Assembly: GCA_002352445.1 (NCBI GenBank)
Contig: DEIL01000059.1
Coordinates: forward strand, 1-14,776
DNA length: 14,776 bases
Direction: 5' to 3'
From: Desulfobulbaceae bacterium UBA2775
GTDB lineage: Bacteria; Desulfobacterota; Desulfobulbia; Desulfobulbales; Desulfocapsaceae
Part shown: positions 1-8,140 of the stretch, in pieces
Position numbering within the stretch: position 1 is the first letter of the stretch
Layout of the letters: each line of letters opens with the position of its first letter
The notes under the pieces: generated by a model
Database searches by the model: none
Seen by the model: the letters and a program-made list of their open reading frames with translations, nothing else
What the model was told of the DNA's origin: nothing
Made by a program: the position numbers and the translations under genes

Positions 1-1224
1 GATGTTCGTTATGAACACAACCTGCTTATCAGGCGGTGGAGTCTGGTTGTCCCACTTTTTGACAACCACTGCATTGAGAGGGATAGGTTCATAATCTTTT
101 TTAGCGGTATTGGCTTTGGAACCTTTCGGGTTGAACCAGTCGCATGTCAGAATATCCGGTACGGCTACCAAAGTAGTGGACACTTTTTCGATATATCGTT
201 TTTTGCCGTAACCACGAGGAACTAAAACCTCACGTGTTACAGGGGGAAGGTTTGCATGATCTAAAGCCAACTGCCGAGCATCTTTTGTGGCTTCCATATT
301 TCTTTTCAAAGGAACAACAAATTCAATCCCTTGCAGGTCAATATCGTAAAGTACTTTTCCGTCGAGGAATCCACGATCAAGCACCAGAGAGTCAATGGTG
401 CTGAAGGGTTTTACATTTGCTTTGGCCTGTTCCAACACCGCCAGGATATGGAGATTGTCCGGTTTTTCAATGGTATCGACTTTGATGGCCAACGGTATGC
501 CCGTTTCGATTTCATAGATGGCCCATACCTTCCAGCCATAAAGAGTGACTTTGACCTCTTTGAGTTCACCGTTTTTTCGACGGCCGCGTGCTTTGACCCT
601 GCGTTTATGGGTGACAGTGCCGCATCCCGTGAATTTTGCTGTGGTCTCATACAAAGTGCAATCACCCGCGGCCTTTATGGTTTTCGGGAAAAGCCCCTCT
701 TTGGCCAAATTTTGAATGGCTCGATTGAAAAAGTTTTCAATTTTCCTGCGAGAAATGGTAACGATGTGCTTGGCAACCGTATCGACACACAAAGCGCCCC
801 TGAATTCCGGTACGTATGTTTTGCGGAGTTTTTCGCCTCGCTTGCAGGTGCCGTTTTTGACCTGATAAGCATTGAAGCCACACATACTCATGAGCAGTTC
901 GTCGGTGAGCAACAAGTCGGTCATCTGATCCATTTTTTTGATGGACCCGATGACTTTCATTAAAAAAACGAGGAGTATCTGAGCAAAAGGGACATTTTTT
1001 CTTTGTTGTTTTTCAGGGTCAAGATTTTCAAACAAATGGAAAACTTCAATGTCTCGGAGATAATTGAAGAAGGAATCAAACAAGGTGGCCTCATTCATGG
1101 CATAGACCACGTCCATCTCGTGGCGATGGAAAAGGTATTCTGCAACCTTGCCATCATCCCGCTCGGCGGTGTGCCAAAAAAGTCTCTTGCAGAGGGTATC
1201 TTGTAATTGTTTCCGCGAAGCCAT
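1..1224 (-). CDS. DDE transposase of an IS4-like element (partial, C-terminus off the left edge)
   Basis: An uninterrupted minus-strand frame of 408 codons starts at ATG 1224-1222 and is still open at position 1. The translation begins MASRKQLQDTLCKRLFWHTA. It has the layout of a DDE_Tnp_1 (IS4-like) transposase: a long N-terminal helical region, then a first catalytic-type aspartate at about residue 188 (AAGDCTLYET), then a second at about residue 283 in the characteristic context LVLDRGF. The third acidic residue would lie beyond the window. It would cut and join the ends of its own element. The gene stands opposite to all neighbouring polysaccharide genes, and the glycosyltransferase just beyond it lacks its 5' half, so this insertion probably caused that damage. 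The frame is intact, so the element could be active or recent. The exact IS family is inferred; the transposase type is fairly secure. Confidence 0.85.
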   Translation of the reverse strand, partial: MASRKQLQDTLCKRLFWHTAERDDGKVAEYLFHRHEMDVVYAMNEATLFDSFFNYLRDIEVFHLFENLDPEKQQRKNVPFAQILLVFLMKVIGSIKKMDQMTDLLLTDELLMSMCGFNAYQVKNGTCKRGEKLRKTYVPEFRGALCVDTVAKHIVTISRRKIENFFNRAIQNLAKEGLFPKTIKAAGDCTLYETTAKFTGCGTVTHKRRVKARGRRKNGELKEVKVTLYGWKVWAIYEIETGIPLAIKVDTIEKPDNLHILAVLEQAKANVKPFSTIDSLVLDRGFLDGKVLYDIDLQGIEFVVPLKRNMEATKDARQLALDHANLPPVTREVLVPRGYGKKRYIEKVSTTLVAVPDILTCDWFNPKGSKANTAKKDYEPIPLNAVVVKKWDNQTPPPDKQVVFITNI

Positions 1225-1450
1225 GCGAGAGATTAACCATAAACCGAAACAGATGTCAAGCCAGGGGTGTGGTTTTTCTCCAATGATTTCAATAGGTTAG
1301 GTCGACATTTTTTATAGGCCTGGAGGCGGTTTCGTGCCCTTGCGCATCCCCCCTCCCACGTTTGCATATTATCGTGCGACCTGGTGCGCCTCCGCACCTC
1401 AGAAGTGCATTCTCGTGGAAAAATGAAATTAGAGAATGAAATCAACGTAT

Positions 1451-1474
1451 TGCATTTTTTTTAAAAAAAATGCA
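1451..1474. repeat. Perfect 24-bp AT-rich palindrome
   Basis: The sequence is TGCA, eight T, eight A, TGCA, and equals its own reverse complement over all 24 bases. A run of seven T follows (1475-1481). It lies at the presumed junction between the insertion sequence and the truncated glycosyltransferase. It could be an IS end, an insertion target, or a weak bidirectional terminator. The sequence alone does not decide. Confidence 0.6.
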
Positions 1475-1482
1475 TTTTTTTC

Positions 1483-2054
1483 GATCCTTATATCGGAGTT
1501 TTAGTTTACCTTGGCTCGGTTGCAAAATTACGAAAATTGGATATGCTTCTCCATGCAATCCGTGCTGCGCGTGATAGATTAAATTCTACTAACCCGTTTT
1601 ATATAGATTTTATCGGTGATGGCGATGCATTAGAAGAACTTAAACAGTTAGCAACCCAATTGGAGTTAGAAGACATTCTCGCATTTAAGGGTTTAATGGC
1701 TCAAGATTATGTATTCCAAAAATTACATGAATATGATGTCGGCATTGGATACGTTCCCTATGAGCAATATATGGGATCATCTGCCCTTAAAGTGGTAGAA
1801 TATATGGCCGCGCCAGCATAGGTATTATCGCGAGTGATACAGATGGCGTTAAAATTCATGTCAGAGACAGGCAAAATGGAATACTGTTTAAAAACACTAT
1901 TGATTCTATTGCCGGCGCTATAATTGATATCGTTCGCAATGGTTATCCAACCGCACTTATCTCAGAGGGATTATGTACGGCACGGGAATGTTCCTGGCAA
2001 AATATTGTCAAAAACAATCTAATACCAGTTTATAAAAAAATGCTTCATAGGTAG
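1483..2054 (+). pseudogene. GT4 glycosyltransferase, C-terminal half, 5'-truncated and frameshifted
   Basis: Coding begins abruptly after the insertion sequence and reads as the C-terminal GT-B domain of a family 4 glycosyltransferase: VYLGSVAKLRKLDMLLHAIR, then FIGDGDALEELKQLA, then the nucleotide-sugar binding context SSALKVVEYMAA. Near 1810 the frame breaks and a stop (TAG) follows. Shifting frame restores ASIGIIASDTDGVKIHV and continues to TAG at 2052-2054. The first (acceptor-binding) domain is missing, so no active enzyme is expected even without the frameshift. An ATG at 1537 opens the surviving frame but is internal to the domain. It would originally have added one sugar of the repeat unit. 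The single frame break could be a sequencing error; the 5' truncation is not. Confidence 0.75.
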
Positions 2055-2094
2055 CCAAAGATACGAGTATGAAAAAAATAGCCGCTCTATCCCG

Positions 2095-2270
2095 GCGCTG
2101 AACCAGGCAGGTGTTTTAGATATCCTAATCAAACATGGCGAAAAGCAAGTTGGAGATGTGATGGGGAACTATTCTGATACATCCAAAGCAAAAAAAAGCT
2201 GGGCTGGGAATGCAAATGGCCGTTGCCTGTCGGGATTGATAAAACCATTAAATGGTTTACTCACAACTAA
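2095..2270 (+). pseudogene. Sugar-nucleotide epimerase/dehydratase remnant (C-terminal tail)
   Basis: Only the last part of an extended SDR (NAD-dependent epimerase/dehydratase) is present. One frame gives GDVMGNYSDTSKAKK, the typical near-C-terminal signature of UDP-glucose 4-epimerase-like proteins. After a run of eight A at 2190-2197 the frame must change to continue as LGWECKWPLPVGIDKTIKWF, with a TAA at 2268-2270. The catalytic Tyr-x-x-x-Lys and the N-terminal Rossmann motif are absent, so this is a relic. An intact copy would have made an activated sugar for the locus. The homopolymer makes an assembly error possible for the frame break, but not for the missing first part. Confidence 0.7.
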
Positions 2271-2284
2271 CTGGTATTTTTCTA

Positions 2285-2909
2285 ATGTCTATGCTCACTC
2301 GGTTAAAAAACCTATATATTAAAAGCAATTCAGATCGTTTCATCAAACATCTTCGATCCAAAGGGGTTGTTATAGGTAATAATGTTCGTTTTATTTCTCC
2401 CCGTTCAAATGTGATTGACCTTACTCGCCCTCATCTCCTCACCATTGGGGACAACGTGAGGATAACGCCTGGTGTTGTCCTGCTGACTCATGGTTATGAA
2501 TGGTTTGTTTTACAGAATTTTTACGGGCGGAAATACGGTTCAGCTAGTGAACTTAAGATAGGAAATAATGTTTTTATCGGGATGAACGCCTATCCTTTTA
2601 AAAGGTGTAACGGTCGGCTCTAATGTTATTATTGGTGTCGGTGCAATTGTAACAAAAGACATTCCTGACAATAGTGTGGTTGCAGGGTATCCAGCGCGGG
2701 TTATCTGCTCTCTTCATGAATTTTCTGAAAAATATTCAAAAAGACAGCTTTGTGAAGCAAAAATCGACATAAAGGCATTTTGTCAGAGGTATGGACGTTA
2801 TCCTGAAAAACAGGAGATAAAAGAATTCTCTTTTTTGTATGACAATATCAAAGAAGACCCTGAATTTCTGAATTCTGTCAAAAAATATACTTTGAATTTC
2901 AAACCATAA
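2285..2909 (+). pseudogene. Left-handed beta-helix acyltransferase (WbbJ-like), frameshifted
   Basis: The likely start is ATG 2285 (MSMLTRLKNLY). Hexapeptide-repeat sequence follows: VIGNNVRFISPRSNV, TIGDNVRITPGVVLLTHG and LKIGNNVFIGMNA. At about 2591 the frame breaks; shifting by one base continues the fold as LLKGVTVGSNVIIGVGAIVT and then IPDNSVVAGYPARVI, with a C-terminal extension ending at TAA 2907-2909. The His in LTHGYEW is in the position expected for the catalytic histidine of these trimeric acetyltransferases. The family transfers acetyl from acetyl-CoA to sugar hydroxyls. It is disrupted unless the single-base indel is a sequencing error; it is otherwise full length and is the best candidate in this stretch for a still-real gene. 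Confidence 0.75.
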
Positions 2910-2951
2910 ATTTATTAAAATTCATCTCAAAAATAAGGAATCAAAAACATT

Positions 2952-4034
2952 TTGCGAATTTATTGGTACACAACAGATAGAACTAAGGACATTTTTCTTA
3001 AAAGGCTTAAGGAAACCCTAACCATTATAGAACATTCCGAAATAAAAGAAAAATATAGTAACAATAAAATCATTAAATTAATTCAAATGGGTAATTTTTT
3101 TAAAAAAAAATGTATTACACATATTATTGTTGATGGTTTTAGCATTGAAGTTTTACTCGTCTCTATTATTGCAAGATATTTGAATATATGTGTCGTAGTT
3201 AGAGTTAGAGGTGGAATGAATAATGAATTTTTAGACGATTTCCGTGATCTCAACCCGATCACAAGAAATATTAAAAATATCTATTTTTCCCAAGTTAGAA
3301 ATTTTATTCTGAGAAAAGCAAATAAAATAATCACAGTATCTGTTTTTGGAAAAGCTCAAATATTATATGAACTACCTTTTATTCCCTCAGAAAAAATAGA
3401 TAGTGTTACCGAACCAACAATTAAACGACAAATAAAAGGCATCGACAAAGCAAAAATAACCAAATTACTTGAACATAATAAAATTATTACAACAGTAACC
3501 TCTTTTCGATATTTCAGAAAGTATGATGCTGTAATCCATTACCACAAATCCGTTTTAAAAGTATTGCATGATAACCCTCAATGGAGTTGGATTATTGCAG
3601 GAGATGGTAAAGGCTTAAGGCAGGTTAAAAAAGTGTTATTTGATTCAGCCCATGCTTTTGGGGTTGAAAAACAAATAAAGTTCCTTGGATTTGTAGAAGA
3701 TATACCATTGTTACTTTCCCAAACAGATATTTTTTTTTACCCCACATTTCGTGATACAGCAGCTCAAGCTCTTAAAGAAGGAGAGATTTTCGGTTTACCT
3801 GTTCTAATCAACCGATCAAGTTGTGGGCCATTGGAATTTATCCCCCCTTGTGCAGACTGTCAGAAAGAAATTTTTGAGGAATCCTATGAATTGGAAGCGG
3901 CAATGCAGAAGCTTATAGACTCAGAAATATACAGAAAAAAACTTGGGAAATTAAATCAAGATTTTGCATTTAAAAACTATAACATAGAAACTATCTCTAA
4001 TAAATTTATCCGATTATTAAAGCAATCACAATAA
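2952..4034 (+). CDS. GT4 family glycosyltransferase
   Basis: This is a 360-residue GT-B protein in a notably AT-rich gene. The start is TTG 2952, giving MRIYWYTTDRTKD; an AAGGA about 12 nt upstream is a plausible ribosome binding site and no upstream ATG is better. The C-terminal domain shows the GT4 features WIIAGDGKG, IKFLGFVEDIPLLLSQTDIF, YPTFRDTAAQALKEGEIFG and LPVLINRS. The acidic pair in ALKEGEIFG sits where family 4 binds the donor nucleotide sugar. It is cytoplasmic or membrane-associated and would add a sugar to the lipid-linked repeat unit; donor and linkage are unknown. Its stop overlaps the start of the flippase gene by one base (TAATG), so the two are translationally coupled. Confidence 0.88.
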   Translation: MRIYWYTTDRTKDIFLKRLKETLTIIEHSEIKEKYSNNKIIKLIQMGNFFKKKCITHIIVDGFSIEVLLVSIIARYLNICVVVRVRGGMNNEFLDDFRDLNPITRNIKNIYFSQVRNFILRKANKIITVSVFGKAQILYELPFIPSEKIDSVTEPTIKRQIKGIDKAKITKLLEHNKIITTVTSFRYFRKYDAVIHYHKSVLKVLHDNPQWSWIIAGDGKGLRQVKKVLFDSAHAFGVEKQIKFLGFVEDIPLLLSQTDIFFYPTFRDTAAQALKEGEIFGLPVLINRSSCGPLEFIPPCADCQKEIFEESYELEAAMQKLIDSEIYRKKLGKLNQDFAFKNYNIETISNKFIRLLKQSQ

Positions 4035-5359
4035 TGCAATTATCAAATACGAATAGTCAACTTACAAATATCGCATTTTGGGGAATTATCTGCCGCGTTA
4101 CCGGCCTTGCAATAGGCCTTGCCACCAGTATTATTCTGGCACGGACCCTGGGGCCTGAATTATTTGGACAATATGCTTTTTTACTTACTGCGGCTGAGTT
4201 GCTGACTATTCTTGTCCTGTTTGGTACTCCAGCCCTAATCTTGCGGGAAGTGGCGACCGGAACCAGCACAGGATCATTTGGAAAAGTGCGTGGTCTGCTT
4301 TCCTGGACCTGCAAAAGCACATGTCTCTTAAGTATTCCAGTCCTGATTGGGGCAATGGTTCTCCTTTTCTTCTGGCAGAAAGGTCAGACACCTTCTGTTG
4401 CTTTTTCAGTATTGTTTGTCTCGGTAAGTTTTATTTTAATTGATGCTCGTATCCGACAAGGGGTTAATGTCATACAAGGGCTCAATAAAGTCCTGGCCTC
4501 CCAAGTGCTGAGTATACTCACCAGCCCTCCTTTCTTTTTAGCAGTTCTTGTTGGGCTTTATTTTTTTTCGCCGGGCAGTATTTCACTTCTCCTTATTCTT
4601 TCTTTGCTGCTTTTCAGCCGGATTTTTGCACTTCTGATAATAGAACGGAAAAAAAAACAATACCTTCCCTGGGAAGTGTTATTGTCCAAACCGGAATACC
4701 ATACCAGCCAATGGTTGCATTCTGCGCTGCCATTATTGCTGGTCGGGTCATTACTTATTATCAATACCAGAATTGATATCATCATGCTCGGTTACCTGCG
4801 TGAGGCAGGAGACGTCGGCCTTTACAGAGTGGCGCAACGGGGTGGGCAATATATGCTTTTCGGTATCATGTCAATTGACTCAATCATCAACCCGTTGGCA
4901 GCCAGGGCCATGGCCCTAAACCAAAAGGAGCATCTACAAAAGGTAGTTAGCAAGAGTATCTGGTTGGCTCTGATTTTCACACTCCCTTTGCTTGGAGTGT
5001 ATATTTTTTTCGGGCAAGATCTGATAAACTTTGTCTACGGTCAGGACTTTAACGCATCCTGGCAACCTTTGATTATTTTGTCCTGTGGTTATTTATCTTT
5101 GATCATCCTGGGTCGAGGCGGGGTTATTTTAACCATGAGTCATTTCGAACGTGATACAGCAAAAGCTATCGGAATCGGAGCTGGCGCTAATATTATTCTC
5201 AATCTATTGTTAATACCGCATTTTGGAATAAATGGTGCTGCAATGGGAACAGCTCTGGCCGTTACCATCCGCATGGTTATGGAAGCCTTGTTCGCCTATC
5301 AAAAGACAGGGATCAACACCACCATACTGCCTCTAATTTTTAACAGGAAAAAAACTTAG
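4034..5359 (+). CDS. wzx: Wzx-type lipid-linked oligosaccharide flippase
   Basis: This is a 441-residue, strongly hydrophobic protein with about a dozen membrane segments and no signal peptide. It belongs to the polysaccharide-specific transporter (MOP superfamily) group. The N-terminal signature ILARTLGPELFGQYAFLLTA and the C-terminal signature NLLLIPHFGINGAAMGTALA are both typical. A charged loop near the middle (ERKKKQYLPWEVLL) separates two halves. It would flip undecaprenyl-pyrophosphate-linked repeat units across the inner membrane. The length is normal for the family. It overlaps the preceding glycosyltransferase by 1 nt and is followed after 9 nt by the polymerase gene, the usual Wzx/Wzy pairing. 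The Wzx symbol is functional; specificity cannot be read. Confidence 0.92.
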   Translation: MQLSNTNSQLTNIAFWGIICRVTGLAIGLATSIILARTLGPELFGQYAFLLTAAELLTILVLFGTPALILREVATGTSTGSFGKVRGLLSWTCKSTCLLSIPVLIGAMVLLFFWQKGQTPSVAFSVLFVSVSFILIDARIRQGVNVIQGLNKVLASQVLSILTSPPFFLAVLVGLYFFSPGSISLLLILSLLLFSRIFALLIIERKKKQYLPWEVLLSKPEYHTSQWLHSALPLLLVGSLLIINTRIDIIMLGYLREAGDVGLYRVAQRGGQYMLFGIMSIDSIINPLAARAMALNQKEHLQKVVSKSIWLALIFTLPLLGVYIFFGQDLINFVYGQDFNASWQPLIILSCGYLSLIILGRGGVILTMSHFERDTAKAIGIGAGANIILNLLLIPHFGINGAAMGTALAVTIRMVMEALFAYQKTGINTTILPLIFNRKKT

Positions 5360-5368
5360 TTATTTTCT

Positions 5369-6850
5369 ATGCCATTTAACAATAAAGTACACATAAAACA
5401 ATTTGTATGTCTGAGTGCTTTTGCGCTCCTATATGGTTATCTTTCCTATAAAGCAATTACCTCCGAATCTATTTTGTTAATGCTTGGTCTCCCTGGCCTG
5501 ATTCTAATATATTATTTTTACGACAACCCTGTTGTCTGTTTCTGGACTATATTGTATAGCGCAATGCTGGCAGGTGTTGCGGTTTCGTATGTTCCCGGCA
5601 TGTTCAACTTCCGCTGGGGGATTAATTTACTGGCTCTCCTGCTTGGAATCAGCATGATGCTTAAGATTTTCCTTCGTCATCCCCGTGTACGATTCCGCTC
5701 AGATCCTGTCTTTTTTTTCTATACTGTTCTTTTGCTATATGCTGTTTTATTCAGTCTAATAAATGGTATTCCGACAAAACAAATTATTATTGCTTTAAAA
5801 AATAATTTCCAATTCTATCCGGTACTGCTCTTTTTCCTCATTTATCCTCTGCATTGTAAATTCCCTTCACAACTTGTTAAAGCAATTTCAATTATTGCCT
5901 TGATCCAACCGCCAATAGTACTTTTTCAGTATTTTTTTATTGTACCCAAACTCAAATATACTACAGGCGTAAGCAGTTCATCGGTTCTTGATGCAGTGTG
6001 CGGCTCATTTGGCACCAGTCTTTCAGGAGGGGGAACCGGTACGTACACCTTGTTTACATGTGCAATCCTATGCGGCCTTATGACTGCTTACAACAAAAAA
6101 ATGATCTCAACAAAAAAATGGATTTTGCTTTCAATCTATTTCTTATTTCCGATGTTCCTTAATGAAACAAAGGCGGCCTTTTTATTCCTTTTATTGGGAA
6201 GTTTTGTTGCCATCGGCCTTGATCGAAGTATGTTTGCCATGAAAAAAATCCTGATGGTTTTTTTTGCCGTTTTACTCGGGTCTTCAATGATCTGGGCTAC
6301 AATACAGATGTCCATCCATTACAACGTCAGCCCTCAAAAACTTATCAAACAAACGCTTGCATATACTTCGGGAGACGTAGGGTACGGCAAATACCGCTTG
6401 AACCGCATGTCATGCCTTACCTTTTGGTGGCAGAAAAACAAACAGAATCCAGTACAATTATTCATTGGTCATGGTCTTGATAGCACTATTGAATCTGATG
6501 TCGTCAGCTTAAGTACAGCAGGAAGCGTGGCACGACGGTATCCCCAATATGGAACAGGGTTGACAACCGCTTCGCAAATGTTATGGGAAACAGGTCTCGC
6601 TGGTTTTCTAATTTTTATGGCCATCTTTTTCTCGAGCTTCAGAGAATGTATCAAGTTGGCTCGTTCAACTATTTTATCAGCCAAGGAACAATTAATTGCT
6701 ATTTGGACCGCAACAGGGCTTAGCTTAACTATCATGATATTTTTTTACAATTCTTCTTTTCGCAACTCTCAACCTGCAAATATGTTCATAATTCTCCTGC
6801 TTAGTCTTACGATCTTGTTAAAATTACGGTACCAGGAGAAAACCTCATGA
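5369..6850 (+). CDS. wzy: O-antigen polymerase/ligase-like membrane protein (Wzy candidate)
   Basis: This is a 493-residue protein with about ten or more hydrophobic segments spread along its length. A large polar stretch lies between the last groups of segments (roughly residues 320-405), containing GHGLDSTIES and a Gly/Ser/Tyr-rich part. This arrangement, a big periplasmic loop late in the protein, is characteristic of Wzy polymerases and WaaL-like ligases, which have little sequence conservation. The position directly after the flippase favours polymerase over ligase. It would join repeat units at the periplasmic face. ATG 5369 lies 9 nt after the flippase stop with only a weak ribosome site, so coupling is likely. 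The stop overlaps the next start as ATGA. Confidence 0.82.
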   Translation: MPFNNKVHIKQFVCLSAFALLYGYLSYKAITSESILLMLGLPGLILIYYFYDNPVVCFWTILYSAMLAGVAVSYVPGMFNFRWGINLLALLLGISMMLKIFLRHPRVRFRSDPVFFFYTVLLLYAVLFSLINGIPTKQIIIALKNNFQFYPVLLFFLIYPLHCKFPSQLVKAISIIALIQPPIVLFQYFFIVPKLKYTTGVSSSSVLDAVCGSFGTSLSGGGTGTYTLFTCAILCGLMTAYNKKMISTKKWILLSIYFLFPMFLNETKAAFLFLLLGSFVAIGLDRSMFAMKKILMVFFAVLLGSSMIWATIQMSIHYNVSPQKLIKQTLAYTSGDVGYGKYRLNRMSCLTFWWQKNKQNPVQLFIGHGLDSTIESDVVSLSTAGSVARRYPQYGTGLTTASQMLWETGLAGFLIFMAIFFSSFRECIKLARSTILSAKEQLIAIWTATGLSLTIMIFFYNSSFRNSQPANMFIILLLSLTILLKLRYQEKTS

Positions 6851-7932
6851 GTTCAATGATGAAACGCACACTTGTTATTATAAACTCAGAACAATTTGGC
6901 TATAATCCAGCTACTTATTATTATTGCAAGTATTTACGCAACAGGTATAAAGTCACCTATATTGGATGGGATCATGGCTTAAAAAAAATCAATATGCCCG
7001 GAGTGCGAATCGAATATGCAAGAAGGTCTGGAGGTCTTGCGATAAGGGTTGTCAGATTTTTAAAAAAAATACTTGTTTTAACGTCTTCAACTAATTCGAT
7101 AATTTTTATTAAACATTTTAAGGGTATCAGTACCATTATTCGATTGGCGCGGAGACATAATCCTCTTGTCCTTGACATACGCACAGGATCAATAGAATCA
7201 AATAGATTAAAAAGATTTATTGCCGATTGTATTATAAAATTTGAAAGCAAATTGTTTAAAAACGTAACAGTGATTTCTCAAAGCCTTGCTTCCCGCCTGG
7301 GTCTTATACGTCGAGCAACTCTTTTGCCACTTGGCGCTGATATAATTTCAGAGACCAATAAGAGTTTTACCGATCTGAATCTTTTATATGTTGGCACTCT
7401 CTACAACCGCAATATCGATCAGGCAGTCAAAGGATTTGCAGGTTTTTATCAAAACCACAGAAAAGATATCTCAACTCAATTCACTATTATCGGAGCAGGT
7501 TTGGGGAGTGAAGTTGAATTTCTTAAATCACTGGTCAAAAAACTCCATATTGATGATGTCGTACATATTATCGGCAGGGTCCCGCACGATCAACTTCAAA
7601 AATATTTTGACAGTCACAATGTCGGTGTTTCTTATATCCCCATAACTGACTATTATGATGTCCAGCCTGCAACCAAGACTTTCGAATATCTTTTGTCCGG
7701 CATGCCGGTTATTGCCACTGCAAATTATGAAAACAAATTAGCTATTAATGAGTCAAATGGAATTGTTACTGGTGATACAGCAGAAGAATTTTCCCAGGGA
7801 ATTGTAGATTTATACAATAAACGTTCTTTATATAATTCATCCCGCATAAGAAATGATGCTTATGGATATAAATGGGAAAATATAGTTGCTGATTTATCTA
7901 TATATTTAGAATCAATCTCGGAGAAAATATGA
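6847..7932 (+). CDS. GT4 family glycosyltransferase
   Basis: This 361-residue protein starts at ATG 6847, which overlaps the polymerase stop by 4 nt (ATGA). It is preceded by AGGAGAA at good spacing, which supports this start. The N-terminal half is a Rossmann-like acceptor domain (TLVIINSEQFGYN, VLDIRTGS). The C-terminal half carries GT4 landmarks: LLYVGTLYNRNIDQAVKG, TIIGAGLGSEVEFL, VHIIGRVPHDQLQKYF and VQPATKTFEYLLSGMPVIAT. The last segment is the donor-binding P-x-K-x-x-E-Y type, the same subtype as the truncated glycosyltransferase at 1483-2054. It presumably adds one sugar of the repeat unit. It is the last complete gene of the compact operon that began at 2952. Confidence 0.9.
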   Translation: MSSMMKRTLVIINSEQFGYNPATYYYCKYLRNRYKVTYIGWDHGLKKINMPGVRIEYARRSGGLAIRVVRFLKKILVLTSSTNSIIFIKHFKGISTIIRLARRHNPLVLDIRTGSIESNRLKRFIADCIIKFESKLFKNVTVISQSLASRLGLIRRATLLPLGADIISETNKSFTDLNLLYVGTLYNRNIDQAVKGFAGFYQNHRKDISTQFTIIGAGLGSEVEFLKSLVKKLHIDDVVHIIGRVPHDQLQKYFDSHNVGVSYIPITDYYDVQPATKTFEYLLSGMPVIATANYENKLAINESNGIVTGDTAEEFSQGIVDLYNKRSLYNSSRIRNDAYGYKWENIVADLSIYLESISEKI

Positions 7933-7973
7933 TTACCGTTGCTGTGGTTGTCCCTGAATTACTACCTGAGTAA
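7929..7973 (+). pseudogene. Stump of a truncated gene (14 codons)
   Basis: An ATG at 7929 overlaps the preceding glycosyltransferase stop in the same ATGA arrangement used by the 5369/6847 pair, and reads MITVAVVVPELLPE before TAA. The coupled start and hydrophobic first strand suggest the beginning of a real gene, perhaps another glycosyltransferase, that was cut off where the 138-bp repeat begins at 7972. No continuation is visible beyond the repeat. It is too short to assign, and the truncation reading is inference. Confidence 0.45.
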
Positions 7974-8109
7974 TAGGGGACGTGCTTCCGATTATAAGTT
8001 TATATCCTACGCAAAACTCATGCAAAGTTGTATAGAGGATGGCTCAATTGTAGGGAAAGAAACGAAAGACTTTGAGTAACTTATAATCTGACGAACGTCC
8101 CATCCCCCA
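7972..8109. mobile_element. 138-bp MITE-like element, copy 1
   Basis: This segment occurs again at 9642-9779 with 133 of 138 bases identical. It has imperfect terminal inverted repeats. The left end at 7977-8000 and the reverse complement of 8078-8101 match at 21 of 24 positions, including GGGACGT at the outside and GATTATAAGTT at the inside. It encodes no transposase. It is short, has inverted ends and recurs in an unrelated position, which fits a non-autonomous (MITE-like) element. It separates the first polysaccharide operon from the next glycosyltransferase. Nothing else is visible between 7974 and 8140. Confidence 0.75.
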
Positions 8110-8140
8110 CAAACGGAAGAAGCTTTTTCTAGATCATAGT

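Larger units (their letters stand above)
1..1480 (-). mobile_element. Insertion sequence, right part (right boundary approximate)
   Basis: The element comprises the transposase gene plus about 250 bp of non-coding DNA upstream of it (1225-1480). The right boundary is set where open glycosyltransferase-like coding resumes, near 1483. I could not confirm a terminal inverted repeat because the other end is outside the window. The non-coding stretch contains a small GC hairpin at 1383-1398 (GGTGCG, loop CCTC, CGCACC) and the AT palindrome listed separately. No other gene is visible in it; a 70-codon minus-strand frame there resembles nothing I recognise. Confidence 0.5.

Noticed and set aside
331..963. 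Long plus-strand reading frame (210 codons) opposite the transposase
   Set aside because: It is the antisense shadow of the transposase, whose minus-strand frame is longer, continuous and carries recognisable DDE motifs.
1451..1481. Ordinary Rho-independent terminator
   Set aside because: The stem is almost all A-T with no loop, so it would be weak; kept only as a palindrome.
2069..2101. Short frame starting MKKIAALSRR
   Set aside because: Only ten codons without support, inside decayed sequence between two pseudogenes.
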